Part shown: piece by piece, positions 1 through 8,299 of the stretch
Position numbering within the stretch: the stretch's first letter is position 1
Layout: every line of letters begins with the position of its first letter
Assembly: GCA_913055565.1 (NCBI GenBank)
Contig: CAJXKP010000021.1
Location: forward strand, 1 to 43,883
Direction of reading: 5' to 3'
Length of the DNA stretch: 43,883 nt
From: an uncultured Ectothiorhodospiraceae bacterium
GTDB lineage: Bacteria > Pseudomonadota > Gammaproteobacteria > Nitrococcales > Nitrococcaceae
Program-made: the position numbers and the translations under genes
The notes under the pieces: model-generated
Databases searched by the model: none
Seen by the model: only the letters and a program-made list of their open reading frames with translations
What the model was told of the DNA's origin: nothing

Positions 1-9
1 GGGCCTAGA

Positions 10-462
10 TCAACCTGTCCTCGACGGCGCTTCGGGGCTATTGAGGGCGCCCGTTGCCATCGGCTCGTGGCGGGCGGCGGGATCCTCGGGCGACGGCTCG
101 GGTGCGGCCGGTACCGAGATCTCGGCATCGGTGGGCAGGGGCTTAGTGGCGGAGACGAGCATCTCCTGACGCTCGCTGTCGGACAAGCCGAGCTCGCCAG
201 CGCTCGCCGCGAAGTGCTCGTAGAGGGCGCGGTAGTCATGCGCCAGGTTAGCGAACAGTCGCGCGCTCTCGCCAAAGTGCTGATCGACCTGCTCGCGCAT
301 GCGGTCCAGCTCGCGCTGGGCGTCATCGCGCTCGCGTCGAAGCCCCTCGTTCTTGCGCAAGCTGGGCGCCGTGAGTCGGCCGACGAAGAACCCGATGACC
401 AGGGCGGCTAGCGCGCCTAGACCCAGGATGAGCCCTAATTCGGTGGTGATGTTGCTCGTCAT
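10..462 (-). CDS. yhcB: YhcB/ZapG family membrane protein (DUF1043)
   Basis: Small inner-membrane protein of 150 residues. An N-terminal hydrophobic segment (about residues 9-30) is followed by a charged coiled coil rich in Arg and Glu (about 35-60), then the family signature HFGESARLFANLAHDY. The tail is Pro/Ala/Glu-rich and probably disordered. The family is tied to cell envelope growth and division in enterobacteria; the exact role is not visible here. The ATG at 462 was chosen because GGAGGG lies 6 nt upstream and the hydrophobic segment then falls near the N terminus; an upstream ATG at 507 would add 15 unconserved residues. It is monocistronic, and its upstream neighbour on the same strand is the cold-shock gene. 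The family call is secure and the symbol less so. Confidence 0.85.
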   Translation of the reverse strand: MTSNITTELGLILGLGALAALVIGFFVGRLTAPSLRKNEGLRRERDDAQRELDRMREQVDQHFGESARLFANLAHDYRALYEHFAASAGELGLSDSERQEMLVSATKPLPTDAEISVPAAPEPSPEDPAARHEPMATGALNSPEAPSRTG

Positions 463-573
463 GATCAGCCCTCCGCGTGCGAGGTGAGCCTGCCTGGTAT
501 GGTGCACTGCATGGTTGCGGGCTAGCGTAGCGGATAGCTATCGACGAAGGAAACCGATGCGTATGCCCACACG

Positions 574-601
574 AAAAGGCCCCACCGAAGCGGGGCCTTT
601 T
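574..601 (-). terminator. Terminator of the cold-shock gene
   Basis: A perfect 10-bp inverted repeat, AAAAGGCCCC and GGGGCCTTTT, with an 8-nt loop lies about 30 bp past the cold-shock stop codon. The stem ends in four A/T pairs, so it would work on either strand. It sits between cspA and yhcB. Confidence 0.75.
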
Positions 602-631
602 CACAACACATTAGCGCGGAGGCTATGCGTC

Positions 632-835
632 TTAGAGCGGCGTAACGTTCGCCGCCGCGAGCCCCTTCGGTGTGGACTCGGTCTCGAACTCAACTTCCTG
701 ACCCTCGGACAGGCTCTTAAAGCCCGAGCCGTTGATCGCGGAGTGATGCACGAAAACATCCTTGCCGCCCTCGGCCGGCGCGATAAAACCGTAGCCCTTC
801 GCGTCGTCGAACCACTTAACGGTGCCAGTCACCAT
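632..835 (-). CDS. cspA: Cold-shock domain protein (CspA family)
   Basis: Sixty-seven residues make a single OB-fold cold-shock domain, the usual length for the family. Both RNA-binding motifs are intact: RNP1 as KGYGFI and RNP2 as VFVHH. Such proteins bind single-stranded RNA and DNA and melt mRNA structure after temperature downshift, or act as constitutive RNA chaperones. AGGAG lies upstream of the ATG at 835. A long gap precedes the gene and holds a candidate promoter about 125 nt upstream, which would give the long leader typical of cold-inducible csp mRNAs. A hairpin terminator follows. Which paralogue this is cannot be told. Confidence 0.95.
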   Translation of the reverse strand: MVTGTVKWFDDAKGYGFIAPAEGGKDVFVHHSAINGSGFKSLSEGQEVEFETESTPKGLAAANVTPL

Positions 836-960
836 CCTGTCTTCTCCTGATAATGCTCAATCGTCGATATACGCAGGCCGTCCTGAAGACCGAAAGCGTG
901 ACTGCCAACCGAGGAAGGGTCTTGCCGGTACTACAAGGTTTGCGGCGAACTGCTGTGCAC

Positions 961-987
961 AGGATACACGTAAATGGGCCTTTTCAA
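961..987 (-). promoter_or_regulatory. Candidate promoter of cspA
   Basis: On the minus strand TTGAAA (982-987) and TATCCT (961-966) are separated by 15 nt, which is short for sigma70. If used, the leader would be about 120 nt. The rest of the 836-1149 gap holds the partial repeat at 1031-1074 and no gene I can support. Confidence 0.3.
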
Positions 988-1030
988 CACCCTCTCGCGT
1001 GAGAGGCCACCCATTCCAGTGATGGGATCC

Positions 1031-1074
1031 CCAGGATGACGCGACCACCTCGAAGGCTAGATTGAGAGTGGCTG
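1031..1074 (-). repeat. Partial copy of an intergenic repeat
   Basis: Read on the minus strand from 1074, this stretch matches 3052-3092 on the plus strand at about 34 of 41 positions, including 19 identical bases running through GCCTTCGAGGTGGTCGCGT. Most differences are transitions. Only one half of the larger inverted repeat at 3052-3216 is present here. It lies upstream of both yigZ and cspA. Confidence 0.6.
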
Positions 1075-1149
1075 GTGATTGCTCGTTGCAGCGGCAAGCC
1101 ACGACGGATTGCTATCCTAGGCTCTGTGGTTAGCCTTGGAGACACCCCG

Positions 1150-1752
1150 TTGCCGGAATACACGATGCCCGGCCAATCCGGCGAGGCCGAACTGAGCGTT
1201 CGTGGCAGTCGCTTTGTGGCGTACGCTGCCCCCAGCAGTGCGCGCGCCGAGGCGATGGCTGCGGTCGCGCAACGGCGCGAGGCGCATCCCAAGGCCCGCC
1301 ATCACTGCTGGGCCTATCTGGTCGGTCCCCCGACGGCGGCGCGGGATGCCGGCAGTAGCGATGACGGCGAGCCTTCGGGCACGGCCGGGCAGCCCATACT
1401 GGGGCTGATCCAGCGTCAGGCCATCGGCGATGCGGTCGTCGTGGTCAGTCGCTACTTCGGTGGCGTTAAGCTCGGCGCCGGTGGCTTGGCTCGGACCTAC
1501 GCCCGGGCCGCCGGCGAGGTTCTCGCTGGGCTGCCGCTCGCGCGCTGCGTGCCGCGCTATACGGTGGAGCTGCGACTGGGCTTCGCCTTGGAGCATGCGG
1601 TCCGCGACTGGGCCGCTCACCACGATGCCTGGCTCCAAGACGTCGCCTACGATGACGGCGTTACGCTACGTGTGAGCGTACCGGAGGTCGAACGCCAGGC
1701 CCTGGCCGCCTTCTGCAGTGCCCAGGGCATCGCTCACGGCTTCGACGAGTGA
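1150..1752 (+). CDS. yigZ: YigZ/IMPACT family protein
   Basis: A protein of 200 residues with the UPF0029 (IMPACT N-terminal) domain. The signatures HHCWAYLVG, DDGEPSGTAGQP and VSRYFGGVKLGAGGL are all present, followed by the small C-terminal ferredoxin-like domain. Eukaryotic IMPACT modulates Gcn2; the bacterial role is unsettled, with nucleic-acid or ribosome association suggested. I place the start at TTG 1150 because GGAG lies 8 nt upstream and the protein then begins close to the conserved core. The same frame is open back to a GTG at 1075, which would add 25 residues with no family resemblance. It stands alone, convergent with msrA. Confidence 0.85.
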   Translation: MPEYTMPGQSGEAELSVRGSRFVAYAAPSSARAEAMAAVAQRREAHPKARHHCWAYLVGPPTAARDAGSSDDGEPSGTAGQPILGLIQRQAIGDAVVVVSRYFGGVKLGAGGLARTYARAAGEVLAGLPLARCVPRYTVELRLGFALEHAVRDWAAHHDAWLQDVAYDDGVTLRVSVPEVERQALAAFCSAQGIAHGFDE

Positions 1753-1847
1753 GTTGGGTGGCCGGCGGTGCCGGCGAGACGCCTCGGTGTGGGCCAGAGC
1801 CGGCCGCTATAGGATACGGGTACCACGCTAATCGCCTCGGAGGCCGA

Positions 1848-2459
1848 TTAGGCGCCGGCCGCGTCGCCCCAAACTTCCTCCAGCCTTGAGTCGCGGCCGC
1901 AACTCGCTCGGTAGTACTTGTAGCGAATGGGATTCTTGTCGTAGTAGTCCTGGTGGTAACCCTCGGCGCGGTAGAAGGCCTCCATGGGCTCGATGGTCAC
2001 CGCGATGGGCTTATCGAAGCGGCCACTGTTGGCTAGGCGCTTGCGGGATTGCTCGGCGAGCCGTTGCTGCTCCTTATTGTGGTAGAAGATGACGGGTCGA
2101 TAGGAACTGCCCCGGTCACAGAACTGGCCTTTACCGTCCAGCGGATCGACATTGCGCCAGTAGACGTGGAGGAGCTTGCTGTAACTAACCTGCTCCGGGT
2201 TGTAGGTCACCTGTACAACCTCGGCGTGACCGGTGCCACCGCCCGATACCTGCTCGTAGGATGGATCGACCGTATCGCCGCCGCTGTAGCCGGAGACGGT
2301 CGAGAGCACGCCGTCGAGCTTGTCGTAGGGGGGCTCCATGCACCAGAAGCAGCCTCCCGCGAAGGTGGCCTTGGCTTGATCGGCCATGGCGGGGCCAGCG
2401 CCCAATAGCGCCGTGCCGGCTAGGATCAGTAACTGCAAGATGGTTCCGCGTAGCGTCAC
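1848..2459 (-). CDS. msrA: Peptide-methionine (S)-S-oxide reductase MsrA, exported
   Basis: MsrA of 203 residues repairs S-epimers of methionine sulfoxide in proteins. The catalytic motif GCFWC is at residues 36-40 (nucleophile Cys37). A further Cys at 187 near the C terminus is a candidate resolving residue. Residues 1-26 form a Sec-type signal peptide with a hydrophobic core and a cleavage-like AMA end, so the enzyme should act in the periplasm or at the membrane. The start is GTG 2459, after an AGGGGA ribosome site. It begins 10 bp after the msrB stop, so the two genes form one operon with msrB first. The gene ends in TAA at 1848. Confidence 0.93.
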   Translation of the reverse strand: MTLRGTILQLLILAGTALLGAGPAMADQAKATFAGGCFWCMEPPYDKLDGVLSTVSGYSGGDTVDPSYEQVSGGGTGHAEVVQVTYNPEQVSYSKLLHVYWRNVDPLDGKGQFCDRGSSYRPVIFYHNKEQQRLAEQSRKRLANSGRFDKPIAVTIEPMEAFYRAEGYHQDYYDKNPIRYKYYRASCGRDSRLEEVWGDAAGA

Positions 2460-2469
2460 GTTATTCCCC

Positions 2470-2961
2470 TTAGGCCGCTCGGAAATCGAGGGCGATGCCG
2501 TTGATACAGTAGCGCAGCCCGGTCGGCGGCGGGCCGTCCTCGAAGACATGGCCGAGGTGGCCGCCGCAACGGCTGCAATGGACCTCTGTGCGCTCGCCCA
2601 ACAGCCCCGGGTCGGGCTTGGTAGCGATGTTGCCCTCGACCGCCGGCTTCCAGAAGCTCGGCCAGCCCGTGTTGCTGTTGTACTTGGAACGCGAGTGGAA
2701 GACCAGTTGGTCGCAGCCAGCGCAGTGATACCCGCCCTTGCGTTTTTCATCGAGTAGCTCACTGCGGCCCTGCCGCTCGGTGCCTTCCTCGCGCAGGATG
2801 CGGTACTCAGCCTCCGTGAGCCGCTCGCGCCACTGTGACTCGCTGAGTTCCAGCGGGAAGGCCTCGTCCTCGGCGCGGCTCGGCTGAGTACGCCACAGCA
2901 GGCTCCCGAATAGGGCCGCGGCGGGTAGTCCGAGAAACAAGCGGCGGCGTCTCGGGTCCAT
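2470..2961 (-). CDS. msrB: Peptide-methionine (R)-S-oxide reductase MsrB, Tat-type signal
   Basis: MsrB of 163 residues reduces R-epimers of methionine sulfoxide. Four zinc-site cysteines are visible as CAGC (80-83) and CSRC (129-132), and the catalytic cysteine is Cys152 in RYCING. The first 30 residues begin MDPRRRRLFLGLPAA: a twin-arginine-like basic stretch, a short hydrophobic core and an Ala end, which suggests Tat export of a metal-containing fold. The ATG at 2961 follows GGGGA; a longer reading to 3021 lacks a ribosome site and would bury the signal. It is the first gene of the msrB-msrA operon. Confidence 0.92.
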   Translation of the reverse strand: MDPRRRRLFLGLPAAALFGSLLWRTQPSRAEDEAFPLELSESQWRERLTEAEYRILREEGTERQGRSELLDEKRKGGYHCAGCDQLVFHSRSKYNSNTGWPSFWKPAVEGNIATKPDPGLLGERTEVHCSRCGGHLGHVFEDGPPPTGLRYCINGIALDFRAA

Positions 2962-3051
2962 TGGTTGTCCCCTTTGTGTGGGCTGATTTGGGCAGTAATA
3001 AGTGTGACAGCGTTTTGGCATGTGACGATCCGTGGTGCTACGTAGTCGTCG

Positions 3052-3216
3052 CAGCCATTCTTATGTTGGCCTTCGAGGTGGTCGCGTTACCCCTGCCGAG
3101 GGACCCCATAAACCCTCCCTGGAGGCTCGACCGCGGCCTTCTCCGGCCGCAGACGCCCTCGGCAGGGGGTAACGCGACCATGCGCCTTCCTGGGGGTCAC
3201 ATAATAAGAATTGCTG
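3052..3216. repeat. Large imperfect inverted repeat (MITE- or REP-like)
   Basis: Two long arms, 3080-3102 and 3156-3179, are reverse complements except for one extra base. They enclose 53 nt that contain two smaller hairpins (CCTCC/GGAGG at 3114-3125 and GCGGCC/GGCCGC at 3133-3150). Outer ends at 3052-3064 and 3203-3216 also match as inverted copies (CAGC, one base, ATTCTTAT on each). The whole unit is about 165 bp and lies between the divergent msrB and 4.5S RNA genes. It may be a miniature element or a structured transcript. A half copy lies at 1031-1074. No transposase is nearby. Confidence 0.7.
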
Positions 3217-3233
3217 TAGCCGTCGCCGTTGCG

Positions 3234-3262
3234 TTGTCGCGCGCGACCGACGCTGATACAGT
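3234..3262 (+). promoter_or_regulatory. Candidate promoter of the 4.5S RNA gene
   Basis: TTGTCG (3234-3239) and TACAGT (3257-3262) are 17 nt apart. Transcription would start near 3269, some 30 nt before the mature RNA, which agrees with a processed 5' leader. This is a moderate match only. Confidence 0.35.
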
Positions 3263-3299
3263 TCACACCTATCAGCGCGTCCGCGTCTGCCAGGCAATG

Positions 3300-3413
3300 G
3301 CGGAGGCGTCGGTCCCCCCGCGACGATAAGCTGCGAATCCCGTCAGGCCCGGAAGGGAGCAGCGGTAGCAGTGGATTCGGGCGCCGGGGTGTGGCTGGCG
3401 CCGCCGCCTCCAT
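3300..3413 (+). ncRNA. ffs: Signal recognition particle 4.5S RNA
   Basis: The Ffh-binding apical domain is unmistakable: GTCAGGCCCGGAAGGGAGCA at about 3342-3361. Below it CGAATCC and GGATTCG pair (7 bp), and the ends pair through GGAGGCG (3302-3308) and CGCCTCC (3405-3411). The length, about 114 nt, equals the E. coli RNA. It sits directly upstream of dnaX. The exact ends are inferred from pairing. The RNA acts with Ffh to target inner-membrane proteins. Confidence 0.93.
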
Positions 3414-3469
3414 ATCTCGAGGGCGGCGTTGCAGTGGAACGCCGCTAGGCAAAGCCGGTTCCAGTGCCC

Positions 3470-5125
3470 ATGACGCATCAGGTCCTTGCCCGCAAATGGC
3501 GGCCGCGTACGTTCGACGAGCTCGCCGGCCAGGACCACGTACGGCGCGCGTTGGTCAATGGTCTGGATCATGGCCGCATCCACCACGCCTATCTGTTCAC
3601 AGGCACGCGCGGTGTCGGCAAGACCACGCTAGCGCGCATACTCGCGAAATGTCTGAACTGCGAGGCCAATGGCATCAGCTCTCTGCCATGTGGGCAGTGT
3701 CATGCGTGTACGGCCATTGATGACGGCCGGTTCGTGGACCTCATCGAGGTGGACGCCGCCTCCAGAACGAAGGTCGAGGATACGCGCGAGCTCCTGGACA
3801 ACGTTCAGTACGCGCCATCGCAGGCGCGCTATAAGATCTATATCGTTGACGAGGTCCACATGCTCTCGGGGCATAGCTTTAATGCCCTGCTCAAGACCCT
3901 CGAAGAACCGCCCGACCACGTTAAGTTCCTGCTCGCGACCACCGATCCCCATAAGCTCCCGGTCACCATCCTGTCGCGCTGTTTGCAGTTCAACCTCAAA
4001 CACCTCCCGGTGACGCTGATCGCCAGCCAGCTCCAGGGCATCATCGAGGCCGAGGGTATGGCGGCCGACGAGGCCGCCGTTCGCCGCCTGGCCCGTGCGG
4101 CGGATGGCAGCGTCCGCGATGGGCTGAGCCTGTTGGATCAGGCGCTGGCGTTCGGCGGTGGGCAACGCCTGGCGGACGAGGCCGTGCGGGACATGCTCGG
4201 TACCATGGACCAGGGCCAGCTGTTCGCGTTGCTGGAAGCGGCTGCCGGGGGCGACGGCCCCGCCTTGCTGGCAGCCGTCTCGCGCATGGCGGAGCACGCC
4301 TGCGATTTCAGCGAGGCCTTGTCGGATATGCTGAGTATCCTGCATCAGGTGGCCGTGGCGCAGACCGCGCCCGAGGCGTTGGATCCAGAAGCGCCCGAGC
4401 ACGACCGCATTCGCCAACTAGCGGCGACGATCTCGCCGGAGGCGTGTCAGCTGTTCTATGACATCGCCGTGCAGGGGCGGCGTGATCTCGCCCTGGCGCC
4501 CGACCCACGAACGGGCTTCGAGATGACGGTCCTGCGCCTGTTGGCGTTCCGCCCCGCCGAGGCAGAGGACGGCGCCGCGCTACCCACCTCGGGCGCGACG
4601 GCCGGCGACGCCCCCGCGGCCGACCCGGCAACGGACGCAGCTGGGCTCGATGATCGCAGCGGGGAGGCGACTGCGGACCAAACGGATGACGATGAGGCGC
4701 GGCCGCCGGATCCAGCAGCCGCGCCCGAAACACCGGCCGAACTACCATGGTCACAGGTAGTAGCGAAGCTAGAGTTAACGGGGATGGCGCGCGGTCTCGC
4801 CGATCATTGCTTCGTCATCGAGTGGCAGGGCGAGCGCGTGACGCTAGGCTTGGCATCGAGCCACGAGCATCTGCTCAACCAATCGATGCAGGAGCGCCTG
4901 GAGGCGGCGCTGCGGGCGTATTATGGCGATGGATTGCAGCTGGCGATCGAATTGAGAGACCAGGCTGAGGTCGAGACGCCGGCAGTGGTCAACGAGCGCG
5001 TCAGTGCCGAGCGCCAGGCCGCCGCTGAGCGAGCGATTAACGAGGATCCGCAGGTCAACGCCATTAAGGAGGCGTTTGATGCCGAGGTCGCGCCGGCCAG
5101 TGTGCGGCCGCGGGACGAACCGTGA
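3470..5125 (+). CDS. dnaX: DNA polymerase III subunit tau/gamma
   Basis: Clamp-loader ATPase of the replicative polymerase, 551 residues. The N terminus [12 protein letters not shown] matches the family start, so I use ATG 3470 rather than the GTG two codons earlier; neither has a clear ribosome site. Walker A is GTRGVGKT (45-52), the zinc cysteines are Cys64, 74, 77 and 80, Walker B is DEVH (127-130) and the sensor 1 region is [10 protein letters not shown]. An acidic, Ala/Asp-rich linker (about 365-425) leads to the tau C-terminal domain that contacts DnaE. I see no run of four or more A in the gene, so the E. coli type of frameshift to gamma is not supported. ybaB and recR follow. Confidence 0.96.
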   Translation: MTHQVLARKWRPRTFDELAGQDHVRRALVNGLDHGRIHHAYLFTGTRGVGKTTLARILAKCLNCEANGISSLPCGQCHACTAIDDGRFVDLIEVDAASRTKVEDTRELLDNVQYAPSQARYKIYIVDEVHMLSGHSFNALLKTLEEPPDHVKFLLATTDPHKLPVTILSRCLQFNLKHLPVTLIASQLQGIIEAEGMAADEAAVRRLARAADGSVRDGLSLLDQALAFGGGQRLADEAVRDMLGTMDQGQLFALLEAAAGGDGPALLAAVSRMAEHACDFSEALSDMLSILHQVAVAQTAPEALDPEAPEHDRIRQLAATISPEACQLFYDIAVQGRRDLALAPDPRTGFEMTVLRLLAFRPAEAEDGAALPTSGATAGDAPAADPATDAAGLDDRSGEATADQTDDDEARPPDPAAAPETPAELPWSQVVAKLELTGMARGLADHCFVIEWQGERVTLGLASSHEHLLNQSMQERLEAALRAYYGDGLQLAIELRDQAEVETPAVVNERVSAERQAAAERAINEDPQVNAIKEAFDAEVAPASVRPRDEP

Positions 5126-5150
5126 CGAGCGACCCCTAGAGGAGGCGGCG

Positions 5151-5471
5151 ATGAAAGGTGGCATGGGCAATCTGATGCAGCAGGCTCAGAAGATGCAGGA
5201 GGATCTCCAGAAGGCGCAGGAGGAGCTGGCGCAGATGGAGGTAACGGGCGAGTCCGGCGGCGGTATGGTGCAGGTCGTGATGACCGGTAAGCACGAGGTC
5301 CGCCGCGTGACCATCGATGACAGCGTCTACGACGACAAGGAGATGGTCGAGGACCTGGTCTCGGCGGCCTTTAATGATGCCGCGCAAAAGGTCGAGCGGA
5401 CCAGCAAGGAGAAGATGGAGGGCTTCTCGCAGAGCATGGGTCTGCCCTCCGGGATGAATCTGCCGTTCTGA
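5151..5471 (+). CDS. ybaB: YbaB/EbfC nucleoid-associated protein
   Basis: A protein of 106 residues from the YbaB/EbfC family of small dimeric DNA-binding proteins. The N-terminal helix is rich in Met, Gln and Lys ([19 protein letters not shown]), then comes the core with [16 protein letters not shown] and a C-terminal helix ending GMNLPF, both typical. A strong AGAGGAGG site precedes ATG 5151; a longer frame back to 5004 overlaps dnaX and is not real. It lies 25 bp after dnaX and 13 bp before recR, the usual dnaX-ybaB-recR operon. Confidence 0.95.
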   Translation: MKGGMGNLMQQAQKMQEDLQKAQEELAQMEVTGESGGGMVQVVMTGKHEVRRVTIDDSVYDDKEMVEDLVSAAFNDAAQKVERTSKEKMEGFSQSMGLPSGMNLPF

Positions 5472-5484
5472 GGAGCGCCGACGC

Positions 5485-6084
5485 GTGAGCTTCTCACCCG
5501 CTGTCCAGGAGCTCATGGAGGCACTCCGCTGCCTCCCCGGTGTGGGGCCGAAGTCGGCGCAGCGCATGACGTTCCAGCTCCTTCAACGCGACCGCGCGGG
5601 GGCGCAACGCCTGGCGCGGGCGCTGTCTCGAGCGGCCGAGGATGTCGGTGAGTGCGTGGATTGCCGGACCCTCGCCGAGAGCGAGTACTGTCCGCTGTGC
5701 GCTAGCAACGAGCGCGACCGCGCCCTGCTGTGCATCGTGGAGAATCCGGCGGACGTCCACGCCCTGGATGAGGCTACCGACTACCGGGGGCTGTTCTTCG
5801 TGCTCAAGGGCCGGCTGTCGCCGCTCGACGGCATCGGCCCGGCGGAACTGGGCCTCGACCGGCTGGAGCAGCGATTCGCCGGTGGTGAGGTGCGTGAGAT
5901 CATCCTGGCCACCAATCCCACCGTCGAGGGCGAGGCCACGGCGCAGTACGTCGCCGAGATGGCCGCCGAGCACGGCATCGGCATCAGCCGCATCGCCCAC
6001 GGCGTGCCCGTGGGCGGTGAGCTCGAGCACGTCGACGCGGGCACGCTCTCGCACGCCTTCGCCGGGCGGCGTTCCTATCGCTGA
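5485..6084 (+). CDS. recR: Recombination mediator RecR
   Basis: RecR, 199 residues, works with RecF and RecO to load RecA on gapped DNA. A helix-hairpin-helix ([12 protein letters not shown], 17-28) is followed by a four-Cys zinc finger (Cys57, 60, 69, 72) and a Toprim domain from about residue 81. The length matches the family. The start is GTG 5485 with AGGAG about 10 nt upstream. It is the last gene of the dnaX operon; 135 bp separate it from orn. Confidence 0.96.
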   Translation: MSFSPAVQELMEALRCLPGVGPKSAQRMTFQLLQRDRAGAQRLARALSRAAEDVGECVDCRTLAESEYCPLCASNERDRALLCIVENPADVHALDEATDYRGLFFVLKGRLSPLDGIGPAELGLDRLEQRFAGGEVREIILATNPTVEGEATAQYVAEMAAEHGIGISRIAHGVPVGGELEHVDAGTLSHAFAGRRSYR

Positions 6085-6219
6085 GTGCCGGGGCCCCATG
6101 GCCATCGCGCTGTATCGGGGGTGATCGCCCGAGCCCGCGCCGCGGGCCCCTACTAACTGGCAGTTGCTGCCGAGCTCTCGCCGATGGCGACGACCCGGCG
6201 GAGCCGAACGGAGGAATTC

Positions 6220-6780
6220 ATGACGCGCTCGTCGCATAATCTGGTATGGATCGATCTCGAGATGACGGGTCTCGATGTCGATCGTGACTACATCATCGAG
6301 GTGGCGACCATCGTCACCGATAGCGACCTCAACATACTCGCGGAAGGCCCGGTGTTGGCCGTCCACCAGTCAGCCGAAAGGATGGCGGCTATGGATGACT
6401 GGAATACCAAGCAGCACGCCGGCTCCGGATTGACCGAACGGGTGCGTGTCAGCGATATCGACGAGGCGGAGGCGGAGCGCCGGACACTGGCGTTCCTCGA
6501 GGCCTGGCTCCCCGCCGGTTGCTCCCCCATGTGCGGCAACAGCATCTGCCAGGATCGGCGTTTCCTGCATCGCTGGATGCCGCGGCTCGAGCAGTTCTTC
6601 CACTACCGCAACCTCGACGTCAGCTCGCTGAAGGAACTGGTGCGGCGCTGGGCCCCGGAGCTACTGGACGGCTTTAACAAGAAGGGCTCCCACCTCGCGC
6701 TCGACGACATCCGCGATTCCATCGCTGAGCTTCGCTACTACCGCGAGACCTTCCTTCGCCTGCCCCAGGATGCCGGCTGA
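6220..6780 (+). CDS. orn: Oligoribonuclease
   Basis: A 3'-5' exoribonuclease of 186 residues that degrades di- to pentanucleotides, including the pGpG left by c-di-GMP breakdown. DEDDh residues are visible: Asp12 and Glu14 in [10 protein letters not shown], Asp in SICQDRRFL, and His and Asp in [10 protein letters not shown]. The ATG at 6220 follows an ideal GGAGGAATTC; a frame opening at 6184 is not needed. A link to the diguanylate cyclase in this window is indirect: Orn would finish c-di-GMP turnover. The stop is 6 bp from that of the convergent rhodanese gene. Confidence 0.96.
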   Translation: MTRSSHNLVWIDLEMTGLDVDRDYIIEVATIVTDSDLNILAEGPVLAVHQSAERMAAMDDWNTKQHAGSGLTERVRVSDIDEAEAERRTLAFLEAWLPAGCSPMCGNSICQDRRFLHRWMPRLEQFFHYRNLDVSSLKELVRRWAPELLDGFNKKGSHLALDDIRDSIAELRYYRETFLRLPQDAG

Positions 6781-6786
6781 CAACGC

Positions 6787-7611
6787 TTAGCCGGGGCCGT
6801 CTATCGGCGTGTCCCTGCGGTTCCCCCACTCGGACCAGGATCCCGCATAGCCCCGGATAGTGGGGTAGCCCAGATAGCGCAGGACGAATAACGTCAACGA
6901 CGAGCGATGATGGGTCTGGCAGTGCGTGATGACCATCTTATCGGGAGTCACGCCTAGGGCCTCGAGATCCGCGCGCAGCCGCTCGCTCGACTTCAGCCGA
7001 AGATCGCCGTCGTCCATGGCGTGGACCCAGTCGAGGTTAACGGCGCCGGGGATGTGGCCCGCCCTGGCCGCGCGGATATTCTCGCCGCGATATTCCGCCG
7101 GTGTGCGGTTATCCAGGATGACGCTCGACGGGTCGTCGACGGCCGCCCGGACGTCGTCGCAGGAAGCGATAAGCTCGCGGTGCTGGAATGCGGGCTGGTA
7201 AGTGGTCGGTGTGGCCTCGCCGCGGCCTTGTTCCAGCGCCAGACCGGCGGCGCGCCAGGCGACGAGGCCGCCATCGAGTAACCCGTGGGCTGGATGGCCC
7301 AGCGCGGCAAGCATCCAGAGCAGACGGGCGGCGCGGGCGTTGCCCTCGTCGTCGTAGGCGATCACGTAACACTCCTCATCGATCCCAGCTGCGGCGAGGG
7401 TCTGCCCCAGCGTCACGGCATCAGGCACCAGGCCCAGTACGGGCGGGGCAGCGTATAGGAGCCGCTCATAATCCAGATGCACCGCGCCCGGCACATGCCC
7501 GGCCTCGTGGACCGCGGCGTCCGAGAGATCGACCACCAGCCGCGCCGGATCGTCGTTTTGCTGGGCCAGTCGCTCGGGGCTGACCAGCAGGGGCCTGTGC
7601 GTTGTGGGCAT
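6787..7611 (-). CDS. rhdA: Two-domain rhodanese (RhdA-like thiosulfate sulfurtransferase)
   Basis: A sulfurtransferase of 274 residues with tandem rhodanese domains. The first (about 8-130) is inactive and the second carries the catalytic loop HCQTHHRSS with nucleophile Cys231. The CQTHHR loop is the one known from Azotobacter vinelandii RhdA; it differs from the CGSGVT loop of mercaptopyruvate sulfurtransferases, so sseA would be a poorer name. No signal peptide is seen, so it is cytoplasmic. AAGGAT lies just upstream of ATG 7611. It is monocistronic and convergent with orn. Confidence 0.88.
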   Translation of the reverse strand: MPTTHRPLLVSPERLAQQNDDPARLVVDLSDAAVHEAGHVPGAVHLDYERLLYAAPPVLGLVPDAVTLGQTLAAAGIDEECYVIAYDDEGNARAARLLWMLAALGHPAHGLLDGGLVAWRAAGLALEQGRGEATPTTYQPAFQHRELIASCDDVRAAVDDPSSVILDNRTPAEYRGENIRAARAGHIPGAVNLDWVHAMDDGDLRLKSSERLRADLEALGVTPDKMVITHCQTHHRSSLTLFVLRYLGYPTIRGYAGSWSEWGNRRDTPIDGPG

Positions 7612-7801
7612 ACGGTATCCTTATCGGGGTCGGCGATGCTCGGTTTGGGGTTGTACGCGCGCTCTGCCGGATGCTGCGCCCCAGCTGAAGATTGCCGGGG
7701 CCGCAGGATAGCGTATTCGCCGCTTATCGGGGGCGTCACGCCGCCGCGGAGCCGGTCCGTGGACGGCTCGCCTCGGGCATGCCATGTGGTAGGATTGCGC
7801 C

Positions 7802-8299
7802 ATGCTTAGCGACACTCGAACCAACGCCCTGGAGGTCGATAGCCAGTGCAGCTTCGCTGCACTCATGGAGTTGTACGAGAATAACTACATCTTCATGCGT
7901 CGCCTCCTGCCGGACCCTGATCGCAGTGGCGATATCGTGGTATCCCGGGTCAACGGTACCCCGGATCTGCACCTTGAGGTGCGCGAGCGGTGTCCGTATA
8001 CCACCAGCCTGCGGCTGACGCATTTCTTCGAGGCGGGGGCGGAACCGGAGGTGACGCCCAACCTTGAGGTCCGCATCTATCACGATGCGCGTGTCGCCGA
8101 GGTGCTTCCGTCCTCCTGTATTCGGGGGTTTCGTTATTGGCAGGACGCCGAGCCGCCGGAAGCGGGCACGCTGGCGTGGCGCTGGGAGGTAAATCGCTTT
8201 CTCAATCGCTGGCTGCGCTACTGTCTCGGTGAGGGCCATGGCTTCGAGGCCCAGTCCGGGCCGGCACCCCGGCCGGCAGCCCGGCGCTGGTCCGTCTAG
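7802..8299 (+). CDS. DUF1249 (YqiB-like) protein
   Basis: A protein of 165 residues from the DUF1249 family, named for E. coli YqiB. The conserved parts are the N-terminal LMELYENNYIFMRRLLPD and the central ERCPYTTSLRLTHFF. There is no signal peptide, no membrane segment and no known activity. The C terminus adds a Pro/Ala/Arg tail. The stop codon (8297-8299) directly abuts the ATG of the Rrf2-type regulator, so the two are translationally coupled. A role shared with that regulator is possible but not shown. Confidence 0.8.
   Translation: MLSDTRTNALEVDSQCSFAALMELYENNYIFMRRLLPDPDRSGDIVVSRVNGTPDLHLEVRERCPYTTSLRLTHFFEAGAEPEVTPNLEVRIYHDARVAEVLPSSCIRGFRYWQDAEPPEAGTLAWRWEVNRFLNRWLRYCLGEGHGFEAQSGPAPRPAARRWSV

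Noticed and set aside
857-1102. Small minus-strand ORF containing LAFEVVAS
   Set aside because: It is produced by the intergenic repeat, and the same peptide LAFEVVA appears in an ORF at 2961-3329 for the same reason. It has no ribosome site.
2460-2762. N-terminal extension of the msrA frame
   Set aside because: It overlaps msrB, has no ribosome site, and would bury the MsrA signal peptide.
3629-4417. Minus-strand ORF of 262 codons inside dnaX
   Set aside because: Antisense shadow of the dnaX ATPase region, with no ribosome site or family resemblance.
5494-6366. Long minus-strand ORF (290 codons) opposite recR
   Set aside because: It is a shadow of recR in high-GC DNA; the plus-strand protein has all RecR motifs and the antisense product has none.
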